Shown in pieces: positions 32,867-40,842 of a DNA stretch of 64,000 nt (positions are counted from its first letter, which is position 1; the number at the start of each line of letters is the position of its first letter). The DNA is from Streptomyces filamentosus (GTDB lineage Bacteria > Actinomycetota > Actinomycetes > Streptomycetales > Streptomycetaceae). The notes under the pieces are model-generated. The model saw nothing but the letters and a program-made list of their open reading frames with translations. It made no database searches and was not told the DNA's origin. A program made the position numbers and the translations under genes. Location: positions 772,501 through 836,500 of the forward strand of contig NZ_BNBE01000003.1 in the NCBI RefSeq assembly GCF_014654895.1, read 5' to 3'.

Positions 32867-33621
32867 ATGACGTACTTGACGGTGGGGCCGGTGGTCCAGC
32901 CGCCGTCCACGGCGAGCTCGGCGCCCGTCACGTACGAGGCGGCGTCCGAGAGCAGGAAGACGACCGCGCCGGCGATCTCGTCGGCCTCGCCGACCCGGCC
33001 CATCGGGGTGTTGGGGTACATGCCCTCGCCCCGCTGGATGCCGACCGAGGCGGTCATCGGGGTGTAGGTCATGCCCGGGTGGACCGAGTTGACCCGGATC
33101 CTGGAGGTGCCCAGCTCGACCGCGCCGATCTTGGTGAGGCCGCGCACGCCCCACTTGGAGGCGCCGTAGCCGGCGGTCAGGGCGAGGCCCATCAGGCCGG
33201 CCGCGGAGGAGATGTTGACGATGGAACCGCCGCCGGCCTCCCTCATCGCCGGGATCGCGGCCTTCATGCCGATGAAGACGCCGGTGAGGTTGATGTCGAG
33301 GACCTTGCGGAAGTGCTCGACGCTCTCGGTCTCCAGCAGGGTGCCGGTGGAGATGCCCGCGTTGTTCACCAGGCCGTGCAGGCCGCCGAACTCGGACACG
33401 GCGTACGCGACGGCCGCCGCCCACTCCTCCTCCGAGGTGACGTCGTGGTGGAGGAAGCGGGCGCGCTCGCCGAGCTCCGCCGCGGTCGCCTTCCCGTCCT
33501 CGTCGAGGACGTCGGTGATGACCACGCGGGCGCCGGCCGCGACGGCCTGGCGGGCCGCCTCGGCGCCCAGGCCGCGGGCGCCGCCGGTGATCAGGACGGT
33601 CTTGCCGGTGAGGTCGTTCAT
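32857..33621 (-). CDS. 3-alpha/20-beta-hydroxysteroid dehydrogenase (SDR)
   Basis: 254 residues. Cofactor motif TGGARGLG, NNAG, and catalytic Ser139, Tyr152 and Lys156 (GYGASKWG). The sequence follows the Streptomyces 3-alpha,20-beta-hydroxysteroid dehydrogenase closely, including the C-terminal AVDGGWTTGPTVKYVMGQ and HPGMTYTPMT as I remember them. The known enzyme is a tetramer that reduces C3 or C20 ketosteroids with NADH. A TetR gene lies 29 bases upstream on the same strand and a FAD steroid-dehydrogenase-like gene is divergent, which supports a steroid-related job. Confidence 0.93.
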   Translation of the reverse strand: MNDLTGKTVLITGGARGLGAEAARQAVAAGARVVITDVLDEDGKATAAELGERARFLHHDVTSEEEWAAAVAYAVSEFGGLHGLVNNAGISTGTLLETESVEHFRKVLDINLTGVFIGMKAAIPAMREAGGGSIVNISSAAGLMGLALTAGYGASKWGVRGLTKIGAVELGTSRIRVNSVHPGMTYTPMTASVGIQRGEGMYPNTPMGRVGEADEIAGAVVFLLSDAASYVTGAELAVDGGWTTGPTVKYVMGQ

Positions 33622-33650
33622 GGGGGGTCCTTTCGGGGTGGTGCCGTGCC

Positions 33651-34280
33651 TCAGGAGCTCCGGGGCCGTGGGGCCCGGAGGAGTGCGGTGGTGGTCTCGA
33701 CGAGGTCGGCGAGGAAGAGCGGCTCGTCGGTGAGCGGCTCCGCCCCGTCGAGGTACTGCCGGGCCCGGTCGGCGAGCGCCGCGCCGACGACCGTGAGGGC
33801 CAGGTCCAGGCGCTCCAGGAGCAGCGGCCCGGGCAGTCCGTCCTCGGCCAGCCGGGCGGCGATCCGGTCGATCAGCGCCCAGTAGGCGGTGCCGGCGAGG
33901 GTGGGGTGGGGGGTGCGGGAGCGGACGCCGCTCTCGTGGCTGAGCTGCGCGGAGACGCGCAGGCAGCGGCGGCCCCGGTCGGTCCGCAGCTCGCTCGCCT
34001 CGGCGGTGACGAGGGCGGTGACCAGCCCGCGCACGTCCTCCCCGGCCCCGGGGGCCAGGGCGACGAGCACCCGCTCGGTGCGGGCCAGCCGGCCGGCCAT
34101 GACCGCGTCGAGCAGTCCGGCCCGGGAGCCGAAGTGGTACTGGACGGCGGAGGGGTTGGCCTGCCCGGCGAGCCGGGTGATGTCCCTCAGCTGCGCGCCG
34201 TCGACGCCCTGGGCGGCGAAGAGCTCCTCCGCCGCGCGGATCAGCTTCTCCCGGGTCTCGGGTCCTGACGTCCTTGCCAT
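33651..34280 (-). CDS. TetR family regulator of the steroid-type gene pair
   Basis: 209 residues. HTH: LRDITRLAGQANPSAVQYHFGSRAGLL (about residues 31-57). QANPSAVQYHFGS is typical of TetR proteins whose recognition helix carries an Asn-Pro insert. It is co-directional with the hydroxysteroid dehydrogenase and divergent from the flavoprotein. The short AT-rich intergenic region contains two kinds of inverted repeat, so autoregulation and control of both flanking genes are likely. The inducer may be a steroid. Confidence 0.9.
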   Translation of the reverse strand: MARTSGPETREKLIRAAEELFAAQGVDGAQLRDITRLAGQANPSAVQYHFGSRAGLLDAVMAGRLARTERVLVALAPGAGEDVRGLVTALVTAEASELRTDRGRRCLRVSAQLSHESGVRSRTPHPTLAGTAYWALIDRIAARLAEDGLPGPLLLERLDLALTVVGAALADRARQYLDGAEPLTDEPLFLADLVETTTALLRAPRPRSS

Positions 34281-34305
34281 GCATTCATATTAATGCTCGA
34301 CATTA
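34281..34305. promoter_or_regulatory. Overlapping inverted repeats in the TetR/flavoprotein promoter
   Basis: GCATT-N6-AATGC (34281-34296) overlaps TAATG-N5-CATTA (34291-34305). Both are AT-rich and directly upstream of the TetR ATG at 34280, a good place for autorepression. Confidence 0.6.
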
Positions 34306-34344
34306 GAAAACGGGAGGGGTTCACCGGGCGCGAACGGTTGACTC

Positions 34345-34360
34345 GATACATCCGTGTATC
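34345..34360. promoter_or_regulatory. Inverted repeat just upstream of the flavoprotein start
   Basis: GATACA-TCCG-TGTATC is a perfect 6-base inverted repeat, 14 bases before the flavoprotein ATG. A protein bound here would block initiation. It differs from the pair near the TetR start, so a second regulator is possible. Confidence 0.6.
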
Positions 34361-34373
34361 CAAGATGCGGTCC

Positions 34374-36029
34374 ATGCCCTACGACGCCGATGTGATCGTG
34401 ATCGGGGCCGGCCTCGCCGGTCTCGTCGCCACCGCCGAACTGGTCGACGCCGGCCGGTCCGTGATCCTCCTGGACCAGGAGCCCGAGCAGTCCCTCGGCG
34501 GCCAGGCCCACTGGTCCTTCGGCGGGCTCTTCCTCGTCGACTCGCCCGAGCAGCGCCTGCTGCGCGTCAAGGACAGCCGCGACCTCGCGCTCCAGGACTG
34601 GATGGGCACCGCGGGCTTCGACCGCCCCGAGGACGACTGGGCCCGCCGCTGGGCGGAGGCGTACGTCGACTTCGCGGCCGGCGAGAAGCGCGCCTGGCTC
34701 CACGCGCGCGGGGTCCGCTTCTTCCCCGTCGTCGGCTGGGCCGAGCGCGGCGGCTACGACGCCACCGGCCACGGCAACTCGGTCCCCCGCTTCCACATCA
34801 CCTGGGGCACGGGCCCCGGCCTCGTCGCCCCCTTCGAGCGCAAGGTCCGCGAGGGCGTCGCCCGCGGCCTCGTCACCTTCCGCTTCCGCCACCGCGTCAC
34901 CGCCCTCGGCCGCACCGCGGGCGCCCTCGACACCGTCACCGGCGAGGTCCTGGAGCCCTCGGACGCCGAGCGCGGCACCGCCAGCAGCCGGACCGCCACC
35001 GGCTCCTTCGCACTGCGGGCCCAGGCGGTGATCGTCACCACCGGCGGCATCGGCGGCAACCACGACCTGGTCCGCGCCCAGTGGCCCGCCCGCCTCGGCA
35101 CCCCGCCCGAGAAGCTGCTCTCCGGCGTCCCCGCCCACGTCGACGGCCTGATGCTCGGCATCGCGGAGAAGGCCGGCGCCCACCACGTCAACCGCGACCG
35201 GATGTGGCACTACACCGAGGGCATCGAGAACTGGAACCCCATCTGGGCGAAGCACGGCATCCGCATCCTGCCCGGTCCCTCCTCCCTCTGGCTCGACGCC
35301 ACCGGCAAGCGGCTCCCGGTGCCGCTCTTCCCCGGCTTCGACACCCTCGGCACCCTCGAACACATCATGCGGACCGGCCACGACCACACCTGGTTCGTCC
35401 TCGACAAGCGGATCATCGGCAAGGAGTTCGCCCTCTCCGGCTCCGAGCAGAACCCCGACCTCACCGGGAAGTCCGTCCGCGGCGTCCTGGGCCGCGCCCG
35501 CGCCGACGTCCCCGGCCCCGTCCGGGCGTTCATGGACAAGGGCGCCGACTTCGTCGTCGAGGACGACCTGTCCGCCCTGGTCCGCGGCATGAACCGGATC
35601 ACCGGCCAGGACCTCGTCGACGAGACCGCCCTGCGCCGCGAGCTCACCGCCCGCGACCGCGAGGTCGCCAACCCCTTCACCAAGGACCTCCAGATCACCG
35701 CGATCCGCGGCGCCCGCGGCTACCTCGGCGACCGCCTCATCCGCACCGTCGCCCCGCACCGCATCCTCGACCCCGAGGCCGGCCCGCTGATCGCCGTCCG
35801 CCTCAACATCCTCACCCGCAAGTCCCTCGGCGGGCTCCGGACCGACCTCTCCTCCCGCGTCCTCACCGAGACCGGCGAACCCCTCCCCGGCCTGTACGCG
35901 GCGGGCGAGGCGGCCGGCTTCGGCGGCGGCGGCGTCCACGGCTACCGCTCCCTCGAAGGCACCTTCCTCGGCGGCTGCGTCTTCTCGGGCCGCGCGGCCG
36001 GGCGCGCGGCCGCGAAGGCGGTCGGCTGA
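34374..36029 (+). CDS. FAD-binding dehydrogenase related to 3-ketosteroid delta1-dehydrogenase
   Basis: 551 residues from ATG 34374 (MPYDADVIVIGAGLAGLVA), with the FAD motif GAGLAG at residues 11-16. An ATG at 34365 is possible, and neither has a strong RBS. Further motifs: EQSLGGQAHWSFGG, VTTGGIGGNHDLV, and a C-terminal LPGLYAAGEAAGFGGGGVHG. It belongs to the fumarate reductase/ketosteroid dehydrogenase flavoprotein superfamily, in the branch annotated only as FAD-binding dehydrogenase. Whether it acts on steroids is unproven; divergence from TetR and a hydroxysteroid dehydrogenase makes that attractive. Confidence 0.9.
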   Translation: MPYDADVIVIGAGLAGLVATAELVDAGRSVILLDQEPEQSLGGQAHWSFGGLFLVDSPEQRLLRVKDSRDLALQDWMGTAGFDRPEDDWARRWAEAYVDFAAGEKRAWLHARGVRFFPVVGWAERGGYDATGHGNSVPRFHITWGTGPGLVAPFERKVREGVARGLVTFRFRHRVTALGRTAGALDTVTGEVLEPSDAERGTASSRTATGSFALRAQAVIVTTGGIGGNHDLVRAQWPARLGTPPEKLLSGVPAHVDGLMLGIAEKAGAHHVNRDRMWHYTEGIENWNPIWAKHGIRILPGPSSLWLDATGKRLPVPLFPGFDTLGTLEHIMRTGHDHTWFVLDKRIIGKEFALSGSEQNPDLTGKSVRGVLGRARADVPGPVRAFMDKGADFVVEDDLSALVRGMNRITGQDLVDETALRRELTARDREVANPFTKDLQITAIRGARGYLGDRLIRTVAPHRILDPEAGPLIAVRLNILTRKSLGGLRTDLSSRVLTETGEPLPGLYAAGEAAGFGGGGVHGYRSLEGTFLGGCVFSGRAAGRAAAKAVG

Positions 36030-36123
36030 GGCGGCCGCCCGAGGCGGACGGGCGACCGCCTCGCCCGACCACCTCGGCCGAGGCGGACGGGCGAGGCTCC
36101 CCGGCCGCAGGGCCGGGCACGGC

Positions 36124-36162
36124 GAAGGGCCCCGGCCTCCGCTGCGGAGGCCGGGGCCCTTC
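36124..36162. terminator. Bidirectional terminator between flavoprotein and gluconate permease
   Basis: An 18-base perfect stem (GAAGGGCCCCGGCCTCCG at 36124-36141 with 36145-36162) closes a 3-base loop between two convergent genes. Confidence 0.85.
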
Positions 36163-36177
36163 AGGGCGCCGAGGGGG

Positions 36178-37575
36178 TCACAGCACCAGTGACAGCAGCA
36201 GCACGAACACGATGCCGACCACCGAGATGATCGTCTCCATCACCGACCAGGTCTTGACCGTCTGGCCGACGCTCATCCCGAAGTACTCCTTCACCAGCCA
36301 GAAACCGGCGTCGTTGACGTGGCTGAAGAAGAGCGAACCCGCGCCGATCGCCAGCACCAGCAGCGCCGTCTCGGTCGTCGACATGCCCGCCGCCAGCGGG
36401 GCCACCAGGCCCGCCGCCGAGATCGTGGCGACCGTCGCCGAACCCGTCGCCAGCCGGATCGCGACGGCGATCAGCCAGGCGAGCAGGAGGGCCGGGATCG
36501 ACCAGTCCTTGGAGAAGTCGAGGATCATCTGGCCGACGCCGATGTCGATCAGCGTCTGCTTGAAGCCGCCGCCCGCGCCGACGATCAGCAGCACGCCCGC
36601 GATCGGGGCGAGGGACTTCTCGACGGTGGAGGACAGCCGCTCCTTGGTGAAGCCGGCCGCCCGGCCCAGCGTGAACAGGGCCACCATGACGGCGGCGAGC
36701 AGGGCGATCAGCGGCGAGCCGATGACGTCGGTGACCTTCTGGAGGCCGTTCGCCGGGTCGTCGACGACGATGTCGACGAGCGCCTTCACCAGCATCAGGA
36801 CGACCGGCAGCAGCACCGTGGCGACCGTGACGCCGAAGCCGGGACGCTTCTCCAGGTCCTCGGAGGGACGCGTGGGGATCATGTGCTCGGGCGCCGGGAT
36901 GTCCACCCAGCGGGCGGCGTACCGGGAGAAGACCGGACCCGCGATGATCACCGTCGGGATCGCGACGACCAGGCCGAGGGCCAGGGTGACGCCCAGGTTG
37001 GCGCCGACGGCGTCGATCGCGACGAGCGGACCGGGGTGCGGCGGGATGAGCCCGTGCATCACGGACAGGCCGGCCAGGGCCGGGATGCCGATCCGCATCA
37101 GGGAGTAGTTGCCGCGCTTGGCGACCATCAGCACCACCGGGATCAGCAGCACGATGCCGACCTCGAAGAAGAGCGGCAGGCCGATCACGGAGGCGATCAG
37201 GACCATCGCCCACGGCATGGACCGCTTGCCCGCCTTCGCGAGGATCGTGTCGACGATCTGGTCCGCGCCGCCCGAGTCGGCGAGGAGCTTGCCGAGGATG
37301 GCGCCGAGCGCGATGAGCACGCCCACGCCGGCCACGGTGTTGCCGAGCCCGGTGCTGAACGACTTGATGGTGTCGGCGAGCGGGGCGCCGGCGAACGCGC
37401 CGAGCGCCAGCGACCCGATGGTCAGCGCCAGGAACGCGTGCAGCTTGAACTTGGTGATGAGCAGGACGATGACGGCGATGCCGGCGAGTACGGCGATGCC
37501 CAGCTGGGCGTTGCCGGCCGAGGTGATCGGTTCGACGGCGTCCGCTGCCAGGGTCTCGACGCTGAGACTGGTCAC
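36178..37575 (-). CDS. gntT: Gluconate:H+ symporter (GntP family)
   Basis: 465 residues from GTG 37575, with 12-14 hydrophobic segments. GntP family stretches include GALLGKLLADSGGADQIVD-like ALGAILGKLLADSGGAD, GLPLFFEVGIVLLIPVV, HGLIPPHPGPLVAI, RLATGSATVATISAAG and FFSHVNDAGFWLVKEYF. It imports gluconate with protons. It lies 49 bases after gluconokinase in the same direction, so gntK-gntT is an operon that opens gluconate to the pentose phosphate pathway, controlled by the divergent GntR. Confidence 0.94.
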   Translation of the reverse strand: MTSLSVETLAADAVEPITSAGNAQLGIAVLAGIAVIVLLITKFKLHAFLALTIGSLALGAFAGAPLADTIKSFSTGLGNTVAGVGVLIALGAILGKLLADSGGADQIVDTILAKAGKRSMPWAMVLIASVIGLPLFFEVGIVLLIPVVLMVAKRGNYSLMRIGIPALAGLSVMHGLIPPHPGPLVAIDAVGANLGVTLALGLVVAIPTVIIAGPVFSRYAARWVDIPAPEHMIPTRPSEDLEKRPGFGVTVATVLLPVVLMLVKALVDIVVDDPANGLQKVTDVIGSPLIALLAAVMVALFTLGRAAGFTKERLSSTVEKSLAPIAGVLLIVGAGGGFKQTLIDIGVGQMILDFSKDWSIPALLLAWLIAVAIRLATGSATVATISAAGLVAPLAAGMSTTETALLVLAIGAGSLFFSHVNDAGFWLVKEYFGMSVGQTVKTWSVMETIISVVGIVFVLLLSLVL

Positions 37576-37624
37576 GGTGGTGTCCTTCGTACGGGCAGGT
37601 GGGGGAGCGGAGCGGGGGAGGAGA

Positions 37625-38152
37625 TCAGGAGGCGGACCGGCGCAGCGCGGCGACGGCGCGGGCGGCGATCTCCTCGGGGGTGCCGGACACGTCGACGGCG
37701 ACGCCGGTCTCGTCGTCCTGGAGCGGCTCCAGGGTGGCGAACTGGGAGTCGAGGAGCGCGGTGGGCATGAAGTGGCCCCTGCGGGAGGCCATCCGCTCCT
37801 CGATCACCTTCCGGTCGCCGGTGAGGTGGAGGAAGACGAGCCCGGGAGCGGCCGCGCGCAGCCGGTCCCGGTAGATCCGCTTCAGCGCGGAGCTGCTGAC
37901 CACCCCGCCGAGTCCGGCCCGGCCGTGCGCCCAGGCGCCGATGGCGTCGAGCCAGGGCTCCCGGTCCGTGTCGTCCAGCGGGACGCCGGCCGACATCTTG
38001 GCCACGTTGGCCGCCGGGTGGAAGTCGTCGCCCTCCGCGTAGGGGAGGCCGAGCGCGTCCGCGACCAGCGGGCCGATCGTCGTCTTGCCGGTCCCCGCGA
38101 CGCCCATGACGACGACGACCGGGGGAGCGGCGGGGTGGGGGGTGGAGCTCAT
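37625..38152 (-). CDS. gntK: Gluconokinase
   Basis: 175 residues, the normal size. P-loop G17-VAGTGK-T24. EGDDFHPAANVAKMSAGVPLDDTDREPWLD, read as GDDFHPAANVAKMSAG and PLDDTDREPWL, is the gluconokinase substrate region. Also CSALK-equivalent SSSALKRIYRDRLR and SRRGHFMPTALLDSQFATLE. It phosphorylates gluconate to 6-phosphogluconate. It is the first gene of the operon with the permease and divergent from the GntR gene. Confidence 0.95.
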   Translation of the reverse strand: MSSTPHPAAPPVVVVMGVAGTGKTTIGPLVADALGLPYAEGDDFHPAANVAKMSAGVPLDDTDREPWLDAIGAWAHGRAGLGGVVSSSALKRIYRDRLRAAAPGLVFLHLTGDRKVIEERMASRRGHFMPTALLDSQFATLEPLQDDETGVAVDVSGTPEEIAARAVAALRRSAS

Positions 38153-38227
38153 GGGGGGTGCCTCGCTGTCTTCTTCGACATCGGTGCTGTCTTCTCGACG
38201 TCCATCTGTCGGCTGTCATGAAACCCA

Positions 38228-38246
38228 TTGGGTACGACGTATTCAA
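38228..38246. promoter_or_regulatory. Candidate GntR operator, gluconate promoter
   Basis: TTG-GG-TACG-A-CGTA-TT-CAA: seven of nine paired positions are symmetrical (TTG/CAA and TACG/CGTA). It resembles the TTG-TATA-CAA core of the B. subtilis gluconate operator. It lies 76 bases before gntK in the divergent region. Confidence 0.6.
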
Positions 38247-38253
38247 GAGCCTG

Positions 38254-38267
38254 TGACATAAAAGTCA
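38254..38267. promoter_or_regulatory. Second inverted repeat in the gluconate/GntR divergent region
   Basis: TGAC-ATAAAA-GTCA lies within a strongly AT-rich patch (CATAAAAGTCATACTTTTAA), probably part of the divergent promoters. Confidence 0.45.
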
Positions 38268-38354
38268 TACTTTTAATTCCCGGGAGACACCCGCCCTTCG
38301 CCCCTCCGCCCACCGGAGGTGATCGTCCGGGCCTCCCGCGCATAGGCTGGGCCC

Positions 38355-39056
38355 ATGACGACACCGGGCCAGGGGCTCCACTCGCACGTCCTCGCCGCCC
38401 TGGGCCTGGCCATCACCGCGGGGGAGTGCCCGCCCGGCACGGTGCTGCGCACCGACGAGCTCGCCCAGCGCTTCGACGTCTCCCGCACGGTCGTCCGCGA
38501 GGTCGTCCGCGTCCTGGAGTCGATGCACCTGGTGGAGTCCCGCCGCCGGGTCGGCGTCACGGTCCTGCCCACCGAGAGCTGGAACGTCTACGACCCCCAG
38601 GTCATCCGCTGGCGCCTCGCCGGCGCCGACCGCCCCCGCCAGCTCCGCTCCCTCACCGTGCTGCGCTCCGCCGTCGAGCCCGTCGCGGCCGGCCTCGCCG
38701 CCCTGCACGCCACCCCCGCCCAGTGCCGCGAGCTCACCGAGCAGGCCCTCGGCATGGTGGCCACCTCCCGCGGCCGGCAGCTGGAGGCGTACCTGGTGCA
38801 CGACATCGCCTTCCACCGGGTCGTCCTGAACTCCTCCGGGAACGAGATGTTCGCCCGCCTCGGCGACGTCGTCGCCGAGGTCCTCACCGGCCGCACCCAC
38901 CACCACGTGATGTTCGAGGACCCCGACCCGGCCGCCGTCACCCTCCACGTCCAGGTCGCCGAGGCCGTCCGCGAGCGGGACGCGGCCCGGGCGGAGGCGC
39001 TGACCCGGGAGATCGCGGTCGGCGCGCTCAAGGAGCTCGACGTCCTCGCCCCGTGA
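38355..39056 (+). CDS. GntR family (FadR subfamily) regulator of gluconate genes
   Basis: 233 residues. The N-terminal winged HTH has DELAQRFDVSRTVVREVVRVLESMHLVESRRRVGVTV (in parts, residues about 35-70). The C-terminal FCD domain has the metal-binding pattern with HDIAFHRVV, HHHVMF and HVQVAEAV. It is divergent from gntK-gntT and almost certainly represses it, released by gluconate or 6-phosphogluconate. ATG 38355 is the start that keeps the full HTH. Confidence 0.93.
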   Translation: MTTPGQGLHSHVLAALGLAITAGECPPGTVLRTDELAQRFDVSRTVVREVVRVLESMHLVESRRRVGVTVLPTESWNVYDPQVIRWRLAGADRPRQLRSLTVLRSAVEPVAAGLAALHATPAQCRELTEQALGMVATSRGRQLEAYLVHDIAFHRVVLNSSGNEMFARLGDVVAEVLTGRTHHHVMFEDPDPAAVTLHVQVAEAVRERDAARAEALTREIAVGALKELDVLAP

Positions 39057-39247
39057 CGGGCCCGGAGTTCCGCAATGTCCCTGCGTAACCTCTGAACTAG
39101 CTCAAATCGGGGCTTTCAGTGAAATCGGTCACAGTCAGTGAGTGCCCCCTGCCGTGAGGATGTCGGCTGGCCGCGTCGGGCGACCCCCACGAAGGGAACC
39201 CGAGGGCGCGGCCGGGCCCCCACTCCCTCACGAAGGCGAACACCTCC

Positions 39248-40705
39248 ATGAGTGACCGCGTCCTCGCGGCCGAGCCGCTGTCCGCCTCCCCGGCGGACCC
39301 GGCCGCCTCCCCCCACACCGACGCCGGCGACGCCGGATACCGCAAGGACCTCAAGTCCCGGCACATCAACATGATCGCGATCGGCGGCGCGATCGGCACC
39401 GGGCTGTTCCTCGGCGCGGGAGGCCGGATGGCCAGCGCCGGCCCGTCGCTCTTCATCGCGTACGCGGTCTGCGGCGTCTTCGCCTTCCTCGTGGTCCGGG
39501 CCCTGGGCGAGCTCGTCCTCTACCGGCCGTCCTCCGGCGCCTTCGTCTCCTACGCCCGCGAGTTCATGGGCGAGAAGGGCGCCTACACGGCCGGCTGGCT
39601 CTACTTCCTCAACTGGTCGACCACCGCCGTCGCCGACATCACCGCCGCGGCCACCTACGCCCACTTCTGGTCGATGTTCAGCGACGTCCCCCAGTGGATC
39701 CTCGCCCTGATCGCCCTCGCGGTCGTCCTCGCCGCCAACCTCATCTCGGTGAAGTACTTCGGCGAGATGGAGTTCTGGTTCGCGATCGTCAAGGTCGCCG
39801 CCCTCGTCGCCTTCATGCTCGTCGGCATCTTCCTCGTCGTGACCTCCCACGACGTCGGCGGCTCCACCCCGGGCCTGGCCAACATCACCGACCACGGCGG
39901 CATCTTCCCCAACGGCACGATGCCGATGCTCCTGCTCATCCAGGGCGTCGTCTTCGCCTACGCCTCCGTCGAGCTGTGCGGCGTCGCCGCCGGCGAGACC
40001 GAGAACCCCGAGAAGATCATGCCGAAGGCGATCAACTCGATCATGTGGCGCGTCGGCCTCTTCTACGTCGGCTCGGTGGTCCTGCTCGCGCTGATCCTCC
40101 CGTACACCGCCTACACCGGCGACCAGAGCCCCTTCGTCACCGTCTTCGACAGGCTCGGCGTCCCCGGCGCCGCCGGCGTGATGAACCTGGTCGTCCTCAC
40201 CGCCGCCCTCTCCAGCCTCAACTCCGGCCTGTACTCCACCGGCCGCATCCTGCGCTCCATGTCGCTGGCCGGCTCCGCGCCGAAGTTCACCGGCGTCATG
40301 AACAGGGGCGGCGTGCCCTACGGCGGCATCCTGCTCACCGCGGGCTTCGGCGTCGCCGGTGTCTTCCTCAACTACCTCATGCCGGGCGAGGCGTTCGAGC
40401 TGGTGCTGAACTTCGCCTCCATCGGCATCATCGGCACCTGGGCCATGATCATGGTCTGCTCGCTGCTCTTCGTCCGCCGGGCCGGTCGGGGCGCGCTGGT
40501 CCGCCCCGCCTACCGGCTGCCCTGGGCCCCCTACACCCAGATCGTGACCCTGCTGTTCCTGGCCTCCGTCCTGGTCCTCATGTGGATGGACGGCGGCATC
40601 GGCCGCACCACCGTGAACTGTCTGCCGCTGATCGCCGCGGCCCTCGTCGGCGGCTGGTTCCTGGTCCGCCGCCGGGTCCGCGAGACCGCCGGAGACCGCG
40701 ACTGA
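39248..40705 (+). CDS. Amino acid permease, AAT family (L-asparagine/GABA permease-like)
   Basis: 485 residues with 12 membrane helices. The APC/AAT signature is clear: LKSRHINMIAIGGAIGTGLFLGAG (in parts), SSGAFVSYAREFMG, WLYFLNWSTTAVADITAAATY, GVVFAYASVELCGVAAGETENPEK and SSLNSGLYSTGRILRSMS. Sequence and length best fit the AnsP asparagine permease group, but substrate choice within AAT is hard to read. The 190 bases upstream include a tract with two AAATCGG words but no clear operator. A strong terminator follows. Confidence 0.92.
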   Translation: MSDRVLAAEPLSASPADPAASPHTDAGDAGYRKDLKSRHINMIAIGGAIGTGLFLGAGGRMASAGPSLFIAYAVCGVFAFLVVRALGELVLYRPSSGAFVSYAREFMGEKGAYTAGWLYFLNWSTTAVADITAAATYAHFWSMFSDVPQWILALIALAVVLAANLISVKYFGEMEFWFAIVKVAALVAFMLVGIFLVVTSHDVGGSTPGLANITDHGGIFPNGTMPMLLLIQGVVFAYASVELCGVAAGETENPEKIMPKAINSIMWRVGLFYVGSVVLLALILPYTAYTGDQSPFVTVFDRLGVPGAAGVMNLVVLTAALSSLNSGLYSTGRILRSMSLAGSAPKFTGVMNRGGVPYGGILLTAGFGVAGVFLNYLMPGEAFELVLNFASIGIIGTWAMIMVCSLLFVRRAGRGALVRPAYRLPWAPYTQIVTLLFLASVLVLMWMDGGIGRTTVNCLPLIAAALVGGWFLVRRRVRETAGDRD

Positions 40706-40741
40706 GCGACCCGCTCCCCCCGCACTCCCCCCACGGGAGCC

Positions 40742-40781
40742 GAGACCCCCGCAGGCACGGCCTGCGGGGGTCTCGCCTTTT
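40742..40781 (+). terminator. Rho-independent terminator after the amino acid permease
   Basis: A 14-base perfect stem GAGACCCCCGCAGG / CCTGCGGGGGTCTC with loop CACGG, followed by GCCTTTT, an unusually classical terminator for this genome. Confidence 0.93.
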
Positions 40782-40842
40782 ATCGGGAGATAGTGGTACG
40801 CAGGAGGCTTACAAGATCCAGTCGGAGGAAGGGAAGTTCGCG

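Noticed and set aside
34293..34373. Upstream ATG giving a 27-residue extension of the FAD dehydrogenase
   Set aside because: The extension would be translated through two operator palindromes and lacks homology to flavoprotein N-termini, which begin just before the GxGxxG motif.
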